Assembly: GCA_973895155.1 (NCBI GenBank)
Contig: OZ316896.1
Span: 21,886,001-21,950,000 of the forward strand
Direction: 5' to 3'
Length of the DNA: 64,000 nucleotides
Origin: Marsupella aquatica
Taxonomy: Eukaryota; Marchantiophyta
The notes under the pieces are model-generated. The model searched no databases, had not been told where the DNA came from, and saw only the letters and a list, made by a program, of their open reading frames with translations. The translations under genes and the position numbers were made by a program. The number at the start of each line of letters is the position of its first letter. Position 1 is the stretch's first letter. Shown here one piece after another: positions 50,366 to 61,330 of this stretch.

Positions 50366-52043
50366 GCAGTGGGATACTTTGAAGAGTCAGCCGGCCTGGC
50401 AATTGGATTTCAAGGAATATTTGACAAGTAGTCCAAGGGAAAGGTGCACTATGACACCTTTAGGTCCACCTCATCATTAGAAAAAAATATAAGCATAATC
50501 CAACAGCCAGGGAGGCTTCCTGCCAAAATGACATTTCAGATACACACCTTACACAGAAACAGCAGGATAGCATAATCTAGTGTTTAGATGAAGTCATCCA
50601 CAGTTATGTCAAAAGTTGAAGCTGGAACAGAGCTCTCCCATAAACTATTGCAATAGACTTGTTGTCATGAGGATTGAAAGGAGGGTGGCTTGAAACCTCT
50701 GTTGCGTTTTGTTTTCATATTGTAGCCACATGTGTTCAAAATAGAGCAAACATTATTTTGTTGGAAAGCCATTCAATGCTCTCTCTAAGGAGCCAATCTG
50801 AGCCTTGAGATTTGAAGCAATTATGGAACATCAAGCTCGAAAGATGGTTCCCTGTCAGGCTGTCACTACATATTAATTTTTAATCTTAAGTGTTAAATGA
50901 TATCCAAGTCAATTATGATACTAGTACAAAGTAATTACTGTATACTCAAAGCGGGTTTAACCGGGTTTGTGATGACCAAGGGTTAGTCACACTCCCTCCC
51001 TCCCTCCCTCCCTCCCTCCCTCCCTCTTCTTTCTAAAGACGTCTAAAATGAAGCACTTGGGAATGTATATTTTCAAAGTTTTATAATCATACAGATAAGG
51101 TGTTTCCTTGGAATAATCATACAGATAAGGTGTTTACAACACAAAAACTAAAATAGGTCATTTAAATATAAAATTAGGATTGTTTGAGGAATTGTCTATT
51201 TACAATTTAGGGTTTTTTAAAAATTAGGTCAGGTTTGCACTTGTTACATTTTGAAAATATACACTAAGTTAACCTCTGAGAGCTGGCCACACAAACTGAA
51301 TGGATGAAAAGCACAATCAATCACTGGCCACACAAACTGAATGGATGAAAAGCACAATCAATCACTCTTTCTCATTGCTCTCTACTTACAATAACTCCCT
51401 GGCTCTCCTTGCTCTTGAGGAGTCTATTTTGCTATCCTAACAGCCTCACTTGTGGCTATCTTACCCTTGTATACTGCTAAAGGATTTATTCTTGTCAAGA
51501 TTCCTAAAACGTCCATTTGTAGAGATGAAAAAATCCACAATAAGATTTTTTTGTAATGAGCTCACTTTGTCCCAAAACTGGCTTGAACAATGAAGTTGTC
51601 TTCAACTGGTTTGAACAATGAAGTTGTCGACAAACCTCTTATCCACAACCATATCTTGAAAATAAAAGATGATGACATTTGTCCAAAAACTGGTTTGAAC
51701 TATGAAGTGATCCACTGTCTAACCTTTATCCACAATAAGATCTTTTTGTAAAGTAAGCAAGTCCCATCCCATTTGTACTAAAACTGGCGTAAACCATGAT
51801 ATCATCCACAAAACCTTTAAGTGAAGTAAGGATTGTCTCATCCAACCTCAGTGGATGGTGTTCCAAGAGGATAAAGCTCAATTGTTAGAAGAGTATCCTA
51901 AGAAGTGTAAAAGTGGCGACCATCTTGTGGATTTATTGAATCCTGAGATTTACTATATTGCTACCTTTTTTCAATATGATACTTTGTCATTTAAAAAATT
52001 TAATTACTGCATTACCGTCTTTTTCCATTGTTGGTTAAAGCAA
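50366..52043. repeat. Spacer with several small tandem repeats, left flank of the Copia element
   Basis: A (CTCC)n run lies at about 50992-51025. A 26-bp repeat (AATCATACAGATAAGGTGTTT) is present twice at about 51085-51135. A 41-bp unit beginning CTGGCCACACAAACTGAATG is present twice without change at 51283-51364. Three diverged units of roughly 100-130 bp (AAAACTGG, TGAACAATGAAGT, ATCCACAA) cover about 51530-51815. No gene is supported. Confidence 0.8.
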
Positions 52044-52048
52044 ACTAA
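52044..52048. repeat. Target-site duplication, left (ACTAA)
   Basis: ACTAA directly precedes the TG end of the left LTR and matches ACTAA at 58912-58916 that directly follows the right LTR. A 5-bp duplication is the usual product of Copia integrase. Confidence 0.95.
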
Positions 52049-52444
52049 TGTTGAGCATAACACATTCGTAACGGCAAGCCCATGATGCTCTGATACCACT
52101 TGTTGAGCATAGACGACATTCGTAACGGCAAGCCCATGAACCATCCAACGCACAATAATCGACACAGAGAGATACGTGGTTCACCTCCACATGAGGCTAC
52201 GTCCACGGGAACACACAAGAGCTTTAGTGCACTCTAGGTCGACCGGCCATACCAAGCATCCACAACACAAGCTCTCCCTATCTCTCAACTAGCTCCGTAA
52301 CAATGAGCCTAAGTTCCACCAGGGTCTGGCATCAGCCCTGGCTATATGCACAACAGCACTACCGCTAACATTAGCTAAGTCCTAACCCGAGTTAGACTAA
52401 CTATGGTTAGCTCATGAGTCACAAGACTAGAGCAATATCTAACA
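52049..52444 (-). repeat. 3' LTR of the Copia element
   Basis: The repeat is 396 bp. In element sense it starts TGTTAGATATTG and ends GCTCAACA, giving TG...CA ends. Its U5 end is duplicated: the plus-strand stretch TGTTGAGCATA occurs at 52049 and again at 52101, with a copy of the primer-binding site between them. Confidence 0.97.
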
Positions 52445-52446
52445 AA

Positions 52447-52460
52447 CTCCCCCTTGACTC
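52447..52460 (-). other. Polypurine tract
   Basis: In element sense AGTCAAGGGGGAGTT directly precedes the 3' LTR. A purine tract here primes plus-strand DNA synthesis in LTR retrotransposons. Confidence 0.85.
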
Positions 52461-52651
52461 TTGTCCTGGGGACTGGACTAAATGCTACCATATGGAATCC
52501 TCAGCGGAAAGTTCTAGACAATCACCAAACCAGGTCTCCCCCTAAAAACCACAATGGTTAACTAAGGGTTAACTAGAACTAAGCCATAGCCAAACAGGAA
52601 TGAGTAATCCATATACAAATAGTCACACATTGCTAAATAACTCTACTTGCA

Positions 52652-53983
52652 CTACAATTGCAAAACCTGTAAAGTAGCACGGTGTCTTGAGAAACTCTCC
52701 AAAGGAATCACTTTAGTAAAGGCATCAGCGGGATTGAGCTTTCCATCAATCTTGACTAGCTCAAAAGTTTTATCAGACATTGCTTGCCTGATAAAATGGT
52801 ACCTGATGTCAATGTGCTTCACCCTACTATCCATCACTTGCTTAGCAGCCAAGTGAAGAGCACTCTGATTATCACAGTTTAGAGTCATTTTGCCATGCTC
52901 TAAACCCATCTCCGCGATCAACTTATCCAACCAAATTGTTTCCTTTGTTGCTTTTGCTGCTGCAACATACTCTGCTTCTGTAGTAGACTGAGATATGCAT
53001 TTCTGCAAGGTAGATTTCCAACTGATACATCCTCCTCCAAGAGTGTATACAAACCCAGTTGTAGACCTCCTTGTATCCAGACAGCCTCCACAGTCAGAAT
53101 CTACATAGCCAACTAACGTTCTATTTGATCTGTTATCAAATAGTAATCCATAGTCCTGTGTTCCCTTCAGATACTTGAGAATCCACTTCACAGCTTCCCA
53201 ATGTACCTTCCCTGGATTTGACATGAATATGCTAACCTTGCCCATCGCTAGGGCCAAGTCAGGCCTAGTACAAGTCATCAAATACATCAGACTGCCTACT
53301 ACCTTCTCATAAGGAATCTTAGCCATCAGACCTTTCTCCACAGCATCCGTAGGAGAGAAAGCCGATGATAACTTGAAATGTGAAGCTAAAGGAATACTCA
53401 CTGGTTTACAGTTCTCCATGTTGAATTGTGCAAGTACTTTCCTCGCATATTGGCCTTGACTCAAACACAACTGTCCAGTATTAGAGTTCATAAAAATCTC
53501 CATCCCTAAGATCCTCTTGGCTTTACCAAGATCCTTCATCCTGAATTCAACACTCAATTTTGCCTTGAGACTGTCCACCTTAGATTGATCTTTAGCCACA
53601 ATTAGCATGTCATCCACATAGATCACCAGAATGATGAAATCAAATACATCATTCTTGACTGATTTCGTATATACACAAGGATCATACACCATCCTTGTAA
53701 AACCTTGAGCAAGCATAAAATCATCAAACCGCTTGTTCGACTGTCTGGGAGATTGCTTCAATCCATACAAGGATTTGAGCAATCTGCAAACTAAGTTCTC
53801 TTGGCCCTTCTTCATAAAGCCTAGTGGCTGTCTCATGAAGATAAAATTTTCCAAGTTGCCATAGAGAAAAGCAGTAACAACATCCATCTGGTCCATCACC
53901 AGACCAAAAAACACAACAAGCTGACACAAGATCCGTATTGTGGAATACTTAACCACCGGTGAAAAGACCTCATTGTAGTCCAC
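52652..53983 (-). CDS. Copia reverse transcriptase and RNase H (open frame)
   Basis: This 443-codon frame codes for the C-terminal part of the Copia polyprotein. The reverse transcriptase begins with DYNEVFSPVVKYSTIR, has the LKSLYGLKQSPRQ block and the catalytic YVDDML near residue 125. RNase H follows, with CTRPDLALAMG, DSDCGGCLDTRRST, the SQSTTEAEYVAAA block and the DNQSALHLA block, then VKHIDIRYHFIR. It copies element RNA into DNA in the cytoplasmic particle. The frame is separated from upstream pol by one TAG codon at about 53990 in the phrase that normally reads GFTQ. No internal stop is seen. Confidence 0.95.
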   Translation of the reverse strand: MDYNEVFSPVVKYSTIRILCQLVVFFGLVMDQMDVVTAFLYGNLENFIFMRQPLGFMKKGQENLVCRLLKSLYGLKQSPRQSNKRFDDFMLAQGFTRMVYDPCVYTKSVKNDVFDFIILVIYVDDMLIVAKDQSKVDSLKAKLSVEFRMKDLGKAKRILGMEIFMNSNTGQLCLSQGQYARKVLAQFNMENCKPVSIPLASHFKLSSAFSPTDAVEKGLMAKIPYEKVVGSLMYLMTCTRPDLALAMGKVSIFMSNPGKVHWEAVKWILKYLKGTQDYGLLFDNRSNRTLVGYVDSDCGGCLDTRRSTTGFVYTLGGGCISWKSTLQKCISQSTTEAEYVAAAKATKETIWLDKLIAEMGLEHGKMTLNCDNQSALHLAAKQVMDSRVKHIDIRYHFIRQAMSDKTFELVKIDGKLNPADAFTKVIPLESFSRHRATLQVLQL

Positions 53984-53989
53984 TCCTTT

Positions 53990-55736
53990 CTCCTAAGTGA
54001 ACCCCTTGGCAACAAGCCTTGCCTTGTGGATCTTATCTCCACCCTCTAAAGGACTGTCCTTCAACTTGTAAAACCACTTGCTGTCCATCACTTGCTGACC
54101 TCTTGGAAGCTCCACCAGCTCCCATGTCTTGTTGTCACTCAAAGATTGCAACTCCCTCTGCATTGCTGCATTCCACTCATGCTTTTGCTCTGAAGCACAA
54201 GCCTCACTGTACGAAGAAGGTTCTCCTTCTTCCAAGATCAAAGCCATGTCATCATCATTAGGTGCAATGTCAATATCATCTAGCTTAGATGAGTCTGCCC
54301 ATTGACCATACCTGGTAGGAGCTCTAGTAGAACGACTGGAAGTTCTTCTAGTAGATGACTCAGACTGATCTACTACTGCTGCTGTTGGCTGAATTTGAGG
54401 TACCCCAACAACAATCTGCTCCTCTTGTTCCATCACAAGAACCAGCTCCAAGCCTGGAGCTTCTCCATCTCTCCTGTCATGAACAACATCATGACTAATC
54501 TCCCCCTCAACCCGGTCCGGGATGAGAGATTTTCCCTTGTCAGTGTGGGAGTCCTGAGAACTCTCCCCCTCCTTTGATGATCTGGATTCATTAAAGGACA
54601 CATCTCTACTGATAATTAGCTTATAGGTTATTGGATCCCATAACCTTTCACACCTTTCTGAAAGCCAAGGAAAATGCACTTCTTTGACTTGGACTCCAGC
54701 TTGGATCGAAGCTGGGAAGGTGTAAGCACATAAGCATCACATCCAAAAATCCTCAGATGTGAGTAATCTGCTAGACGCCTGTACCTCATTTCAAATGGCG
54801 TCTTGAATCCAATAGAACTGGATGGAGAAAAATTTACCAAATAAGCTGTAGTGTTGACAGCTTCAGCCCAAAACTCATGTGGTAAGCATGATCGACTCAA
54901 CATACTCCTCGAGCAGTCCAATAGTGTCCGGTTGAGTTTCTCAGAAACACCATTCTATTGAGGAGTATAACTTATTGTGAGATGGCGGGTAATCCTTTGC
55001 TCCTTACAATATGTTCTAAATTCCCCGGAATTGTATTCACTGCCGTTATCCGATCGAAGATATCTCACCTTATTACCAGTCTGATTCTCTACTTGGGCTT
55101 CCACTCCTTAAAAGTGGCAAAAACATCAGACTTATTGTGTAGAAAGTATATTCACACATACCTTGAGTAATCGTCTATGAACGTGACATAATATAACTGT
55201 CCGATATGTGAGGGAGTAGGGACTGGACCCCACACATCACTATGTACATACTCAAGTATTTCCTTGCTAGTGTGAGTTCCAACTCCGAAGGGTTTCCTGT
55301 GCTGCTTCCCTAGCACACAGTGCTCACAAAATTCCAACTTACAAGATTGCAAATTAGAAAATAATCTTTTTTTCTGAAGAATAGCCAAACCTTTTTCACT
55401 CATGTGGCCCAAACTGAAGTGCCACAGCCGGGCCGTTTCCTCATGAGATAAGGATACATTGGCTTCATCACAAACTACACTGCCCTCCAATACGTATAGA
55501 TTCTTATGTCTCTTTCCCTTCAATACAACTTTAATACCAGTTGAAACCTGAAGGACACCATTAGCAGAGCTCCACTGATGGTCATTTGCTTCTAAAACTC
55601 CAAGTGAAATGAGATTTTTCATCATGCTGGGAATATGTCTCACATTCCTCAACGTTCTTATAGCACCATCAAACATCTGAAATCTTACAGATCCAAGTCC
55701 AACAACTTGATATGGGATTCCATTTCCCATCAACAC
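53990..55736 (-). pseudogene. Copia protease end, GAG-pre-integrase and integrase, broken
   Basis: Open stretches 55736-55152, 54921-54628 and 54679-53993 on the minus strand hold the GAG-pre-integrase segment (LWHFSLGHMSEKGL), zinc-binding H/C residues (FCEHCVLGKQ), the integrase core start (HSDVWGP, FIDDYSRY), DNGSEYNSGEF between frames, and EFWAEAVNTTAYLVN. The frame is interrupted by a TGA after DDYSRYV, a frameshift within the FKEWK region, a TAG after SYTPQ and a frameshift near 54660. The stretch 54679-53993 ends in the linker before reverse transcriptase. Confidence 0.92.
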
Positions 55737-56788
55737 TGACCCGTTGGAAACCGTGTAAGAACTGAAAAATCTCTCCTAGAGCAAATGTGAAAAGTACATG
55801 CACTATCTAGAATCCAGTCATCACTACCTGGATTTGACACTACGTTGAGAGCATAACCTTGACATCACAATATGTCATCATCATCGAGTAAATCTACCTC
55901 ATGCGAGCTCGATGCCGCGTTAGCAGAGGCAGTAGGGACCTTTACTTGACAATCCCTTTTCATATGGCCAGGCTTGCCACAATTCCAACATGCAAGAGGC
56001 TTCCTCTCTTGCAATTTTCCTCTCGATTTAGATCTCCCCCGTGATGTACATCTAAACCTGTTTTGCCCATTCGTGCATTGCGCTGCTCTTCCCCTGTTCA
56101 CATTGAGCGCAGTGCCAGAAAAAGATGTTGTCTGTGATTGACCTAGCCTCTTCTGAGCATCATCAGACAGTAATGAGCTCACCACCTCATTATACGAAAT
56201 GGACTTCAGATCTCTATACAAGAGCACTGTTTCAAGCCCTGATATGATGGTGATAAGGAGCTTAGCAAAAGCAAGGCTTTATCCTCATCTTCAACTCCTT
56301 TTCCTAAGTTTGACAGATCCACCGCTAGACTGTCAAACTCATCTAGGTGATCCTGCATCTTGCTCCCTTCCTTGAGCCTGAGGCTCATCAAGAGAGACTT
56401 CTTGTACAAACGGTCTGACGCATCTTCCCGGTAGTACTTCTCTCTTAGAGCCTTGAACAATGAAGCGCAATCCGCATAATCATCCAATTGCTTAATGATG
56501 TGCGGCTTGAGATATAGCATCACTGCATTGACAGCAATCACCTGCTCCTATCTCCACTGTCTCACATAAATCTCCTCCTCTCCATCATACTGCTCTCGCA
56601 AAGAAAGCAAATAAGCTACCCATGGCCTGTAGAACACCCTTCACTTGCTTCTCCCACAACAAGTAATTAGTACGACCATCGTACTTCTCCACCTCAAACT
56701 TCACTCCTCCAAATCTAGCCATCTCCCTCTTCTTCCCTACTATCGACAACTCTAGTAGTAGTATAGCTTCCTCCACTGCACGCCTCAC
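55737..56788 (-). pseudogene. Copia gag and protease start, broken
   Basis: Gag pieces lie at 56788-56585, 56541-56206 and 56227-55865 on the minus strand. The N-terminal piece has FGGVKFEVEKYDGRTNYLLWE, normal for Copia gag; the middle piece has the LREKYYREDASDRLY and DHLDEFDSLAVDL blocks; the last piece has the zinc knuckle CWNCGKPGHMKRDC. The protease active-site region (WILDSACTFH) lies near 55800. Breaks: a frameshift near 56590, a stop near 56550, a frameshift near 56215, and a one-base deletion in a T run near 55770 just after the protease active site. Confidence 0.92.
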
Positions 56789-58501
56789 CGGTGATCATAC
56801 CGGTGATACTAGTTCCTACTCAAATGGTAGCAGCTCCTCCTCAGACTCTCCGTCTGACCGTTGCGATCCTAAAGCTCCACCGATGCCAATTCTTCCAGTA
56901 TCCTCCGAGTCACTCATATGAAACAATCATGAAAAAATGTCTTTTTTTGAAACTTCTCATAAAACTCAAAACTCAACACCGCCGCGTAGCCCACGAAGCT
57001 AGGAGTCCAATACTGAAAGCCAAAATCAAAATCAAAATTCGACGGAAAAGTTATTCAAATTTCGATCGGGGTGGGTAAAACGTTGGGAAACTCCCCCGTT
57101 TTGACCACCTCGGAGAATAATCAAAATACCAAGTACAACCTGTCGTCGGAATCGCGATGTGATTGGTGCGTCGCGTTGCTAACTCCAATGGCAACGTCCT
57201 CGCCGAAAAAGAACCAAAAAAGTTACCGTTCGTCGGACGGAATCTTTGTCGGACGGCCGGAAAACAGCTCTATATTTTTTGGGAATATTCCCGCACAGTC
57301 TGATAGGGCTCACAGGGGACCGTTCCCCCTGTCCAAGCGGTTAAAACGGAGGGCGGAAGGTCCGGTCACAAGGAGAACAAAAGGGAAGGAAAAGAAGGAA
57401 ATAAAAAGCACCCTCAAGGGGGTGCAAAGGCCCCTTACCAAAAAATACTCGATATAAGGGCCGGGTACAATGCCAAGGTACACAGGGGATTCACGCGGGC
57501 AAAAAATATGGCTGCGTACGCAGCCTGGGTACTGGTCCGGCGAGATAGGAGGGAGCCGGAAGGGCACAACCACTTCGCGGTTGACGGCAGTACGAGGGGC
57601 GCTCGGGCGAAGGGCGAAGGGCCCAAACAAAATTTGTTTAAAACGGGTGGCTGCTTTGCAGCCGTGTAGAGTGCGATGGCGGCAGGTTTGGCGTCGGCCG
57701 ACGCTCCGTAGCCAGCCGCGACCAAGCGCAAACAAAAATCAAAAAGGAAGGGGGAGAGCGTATGCAAGTGTGTACGAAAAAATCACACTATAGTAACCTA
57801 AAACAAAAATGCCACTAAAAGCAAAAAAAAAAAGATACTCTTGCCTTGCCGTTTGCTTGAGGAAAGTGACCACCGCCGACGGGGAAAAAGGCTAAATTTC
57901 ACTGGCACAGTCTGCTATTCCAGAAGAGAAGAAAATTTCTGCCGCGTCGCCTTCACTCCGCGTCAAATGCCACTCTCGGGCTCAAAATGACCGCCTTGCC
58001 GTGATCAAACCGTTGAGCCAAAGCACTTCGCGTCTCTTCCACTGAGTTGGATGTCACGAAGAGAAACCCAGTTCAGATGTGAACAAGCTCCATAGCTTGT
58101 GAAAAAATCTGAACGCCTCCTTCACTCGTCACGACGTACTCGATAACAACTCGGCAGCAATCCAGCTACCGAAACGTCCAGCTCGCATAAACCTTCAACT
58201 TGAGCTATAATGTGCGATCCCCCGAACACTGCACAGCTTACACCGTTGAACAACGCAAACTCTGGTCTCTCCCCCGAAAACCCGTCGAACACGAATAAAA
58301 CCTGAACGACGCAAACTTTGATTCCTCCGCACCACGGATACCGATCAGCGAGTTCTAACCACCGTTAGAAAGCCCTCTCACTAACCTATCCGCTCAGCCA
58401 CACACATTCGAGTTTCATGCGACGAAACTCCGAATGTGCCATCGACAATGAACACTGGAAAAACTTGTCACGAAAAAAACCTTGTCACCTCCCAAGCATG
58501 C
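56789..58501 (-). other. Long leader of the Copia element
   Basis: About 1.7 kb separates the primer site from gag, longer than typical for Copia. The middle (57080-57780) is GC-rich and open in several frames on both strands, for example 57735-57310 and 57767-57435 minus and 57071-57457 plus. None of the predicted products has a domain I recognise. The stretch could be an extended 5' untranslated leader or contain captured sequence. Confidence 0.6.
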
Positions 58502-58513
58502 TCTGTTACCACT
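58502..58513 (-). other. Primer-binding site
   Basis: In element sense the bases after the 5' LTR read AG then TGGTAACAGAGCATG. This matches, with one change, the TGGTATCAGAGC site complementary to the 3' end of initiator methionine tRNA that primes many plant Copia elements. Confidence 0.88.
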
Positions 58514-58911
58514 TGTTGAGCATAGACGACATTCGTAACGGCAAGCCCATGATGCTTTGATACCACTTGTTAAGCATAGACGACATTCGTAACGGCAAGC
58601 CCATGAACCATCCAACGCACAATAGTCGACACAGAGAGATACGTGGTTCACCTCCACATGAGGCTACGTCCACGGGAACACACAAGAGCTTTACTGCACT
58701 CTAGGTCGACCGGCCATACCAAGCTTCCACAGCACAAGCTCTCTCTATCTCTCAACTAGCTCCGTAACAATGAGCCTAAGTTCCACCAGGGTCTGGCATC
58801 AGCCTTGGCTATATGCACAACAGCACTACCGCTAACATTAGCTAAGTCCTAACCCGAGTTAGACTAACTATGGTTAGCTCATGAGTCACAAGACTAGAGC
58901 AATATCTAACA
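58514..58911 (-). repeat. 5' LTR of the Copia element
   Basis: The repeat is 398 bp. It carries the same U5-end duplication as the 3' LTR: TGTTGAGCATA at 58514 and TGTTAAGCATA at 58568 on the plus strand, with an internal primer-site copy (GATACCACT) between. Confidence 0.97.
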
Positions 58912-58916
58912 ACTAA
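58912..58916. repeat. Target-site duplication, right (ACTAA)
   Basis: ACTAA directly follows the TCTAACA end of the right LTR and matches the left copy exactly. Confidence 0.95.
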
Positions 58917-61330
58917 CTATTAATAGTAAGCTTGAAACAATTGACATTCAACATCTGGCAGGTTTCAGCAGTGGATGGTTGTCCTCACCCTAACCATTGA
59001 CATGGGGTTGGGTCTCTTACTTTGATCCCATAGTCCCACACAGTGGCAAAGTAAAAATTTGACCAAAATGTGGCAATGCAATAAATCACATTTCTGCTAC
59101 ATCACTAATACTTTTCATTCCTTTGTTTAGGACACCCTCTCTGGGTATTTTTCCCACTTGGTGGCAACTCAAACCGTCTGTGATGCAAGATTCACATGTT
59201 TCTTTGTGAACTATTGACATCCAATGTGAACAAATATCAGTACCAGCACATGTAGTGTCATATCAAACACAGTGCAACTTACAGAAAATGTGGTGAACCT
59301 TTGATTCTCCAGTCATGTTGGTGAAACAAAGAACGGCCAGGAATACATGTTTACTAGGAACAATAGGGGGTTTCAAATATGCACCCAAGTTCTTCTTCCA
59401 TGGATAAGGGCCAGAGTCCGTAATCTGACCTGCTTATGACTTCAAGATGTTTTGAATAATTGTTTTTCAGTCGCTCAACAGCCAGGCTGCGGTGGGGGGA
59501 AGTGGCCCTCCGGAATCGGAGAAATCCTCCAACATGAGTCTGTGGGCTAGTCTCAGGGAGCCCGCACATTTTTCAGCCGTGTCCCTGCCAAACCTAGGCC
59601 CAGACTGCCTTTAGACTCCATGCAAGCTATATTTGAGACCCCTAATGCTCTGTTCTCTCTGCTGGGCATTGTTTGTGCTCCTTTTGATGCATGTGTCCAT
59701 GACCATATGGAGTCTGTCTTCATGGCACACGTGGCTGAGGGAGTAAGACCTACAGCAGGAATGCTGGAGAGTATTCAACAAGAGTGATTTAACATTAGAC
59801 ATCCAAGCAAGTCCAAATGTGAGCAGAAAAACTAGGGCAATTGATGACACCAACAACACACTTGCATAGCATGACGGCCTCCACTAGTATAAGGACAACA
59901 GGTTCAGGCACTACGTGCATACAAGGAAAAACACTCTCCTGTTCATCACTCTTCTAACCAGTCATTTGTAAAAATTCTTTATCCGGGTGCATTTTCTTTA
60001 AACCTTCTCAGGCAAATAGAATTTCTAAGTTTGCGTGTGATCTATGCAAACGTTGTAACTAGGATGACATATGAAGAGTAAGAGACCTGGCCTTCGGTAC
60101 AAAGCGCATTATGGGATATCACCTGAGTTCAAAAGTTTGGATAGTGATCCCATCCTAGGTAATGACTGCAATAACATTACAGAGTGAATAGGATTGGCTT
60201 GGACAGATGGGCAGAATATACATGCATGCTTGTAGTAAGTGGCAAACATTAGCTGAATTCCACCTCATTGAGAAATTTGGCTAAAATTATCCCAGCTTTT
60301 TGTCTTGGACTAGCCTGACTACATGTTCTTTGAACATAAAACTGATGAGGACAAGAGACAATCTTGCACAAAAGGATTCTCTACTATTCAAGTTTATCAA
60401 TGACTTGCCCCCACTCCCTTCTTTCTGCCTGCACCCCCACTTTCAATTATGCCCAAATGAGCCTACCCCTTCTTTGAACTAAAATAAAGTTGAGGAAATA
60501 GACCATTCCATACTATTCAGGTTCACCTCACTTGTGTCCCAAGTCATGTCTAGAGTCATCACTTTAGACACCACTTTCACTTATGTCCCCATACCACTTT
60601 TGTCCCAAGTCATGTCTAAAGTCTTCACTTTAGACACCACTTTTAGTTATGTCCCCATAGTTAAGCGGTGGCTTCACTCTACACAATAGGCCCTCTAAGT
60701 AGCTTTAGATTGGGATGATAGTGATAAGCTGCATTACCAGTTCTTTTGAACATAATCATAGGTGAGTACAAAAAGACGTTGCAATAAAAGATTCCTTGAC
60801 ATTCACTTTGGCCCCATTCAGTGCACCCCCACCCCCCACTTTCAGTTATGTTCCCATAGTGAAGGTCTAGGCTTCACTCTAGACACTAGGCCCAGGAAAT
60901 AGATCTTGATTGGGATTATAGTTAGATGGATTAGTTTCCGTCTAACTACAGACCGGTAAGCCAGGATCTGCCCATTAGCCTTAAACATTAGGAGATCTAA
61001 TGGTCAGAATCTAATCTAGGAAAATTAATTGCAAATATTCTGAGCATCTTCACCTTCACACAAGGTGGAGTTAGTCATTTTGGCAAAAACTCACCAGGCT
61101 TTTTGGCTTTGATTAACCAGCGGTTAATGTAAGACTCTAAGCATCAGCAATTAATCTAGGGAAATTAGATAAAAACATAACATAGAGTTTGACGGTTAAT
61201 GTTAGACCTAACCACCAAAATTTAATATAGGAAAATTAAACAAAAAATACTATTAACATATTCTCCTCCACACAAGGGTGACATTCTCCCACCTTTGGCC
61301 AAAGAAATAAAACCATTAAAAATTAGCGTG
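58917..61330. other. Spacer right of the Copia element
   Basis: No gene is supported. A two-copy duplication at 60529-60661 (unit about 66 bp) shares TGTCCCAAGTCATGTCTA, AGTC(A/T)TCACTTTAGACACCACTTT and TATGTCCCCATA. Looser copies of the CACTTTCAGTTATGT / CACTCTAGACA(C/-)TAGGCCC words recur near 60680 and 60840-60890. Confidence 0.5.
60529..60661. repeat. Two-copy tandem duplication, about 66 bp unit
   Basis: Copies start near 60529 and 60595 with CACTT(G/T)TGTCCCAAGTC and are about 90% alike by eye. Confidence 0.9.

Larger units (their letters stand above)
52049..58911 (-). mobile_element. Ty1/copia-type LTR retrotransposon, complete in structure
   Basis: The element is 6863 bp and reads on the minus strand: 5' LTR 58514-58911, primer site, long leader, gag, protease, integrase, reverse transcriptase, RNase H, polypurine tract, 3' LTR 52049-52444. 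Integrase precedes reverse transcriptase, the Copia order. The 5-bp duplication ACTAA flanks it. By eye the LTRs differ at roughly nine positions plus a 2-bp indel in about 396 bp, so insertion is fairly recent. The coding part has several stops and frameshifts in gag, protease and integrase, while the reverse transcriptase/RNase H frame is open for 443 codons. The copy is therefore not self-sufficient as it stands. Confidence 0.97.

Noticed and set aside
51855-52085. Open frame with HLVDLLNPEIYY, faintly like a hAT transposase segment
   Set aside because: Only a dozen residues fit, and the last part runs into the LTR.
52044-58916. Whether the LTR element could be a pararetrovirus or Gypsy copy
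   Set aside because: Integrase lies before reverse transcriptase, and the RNase H and zinc-knuckle motifs are of Copia type.
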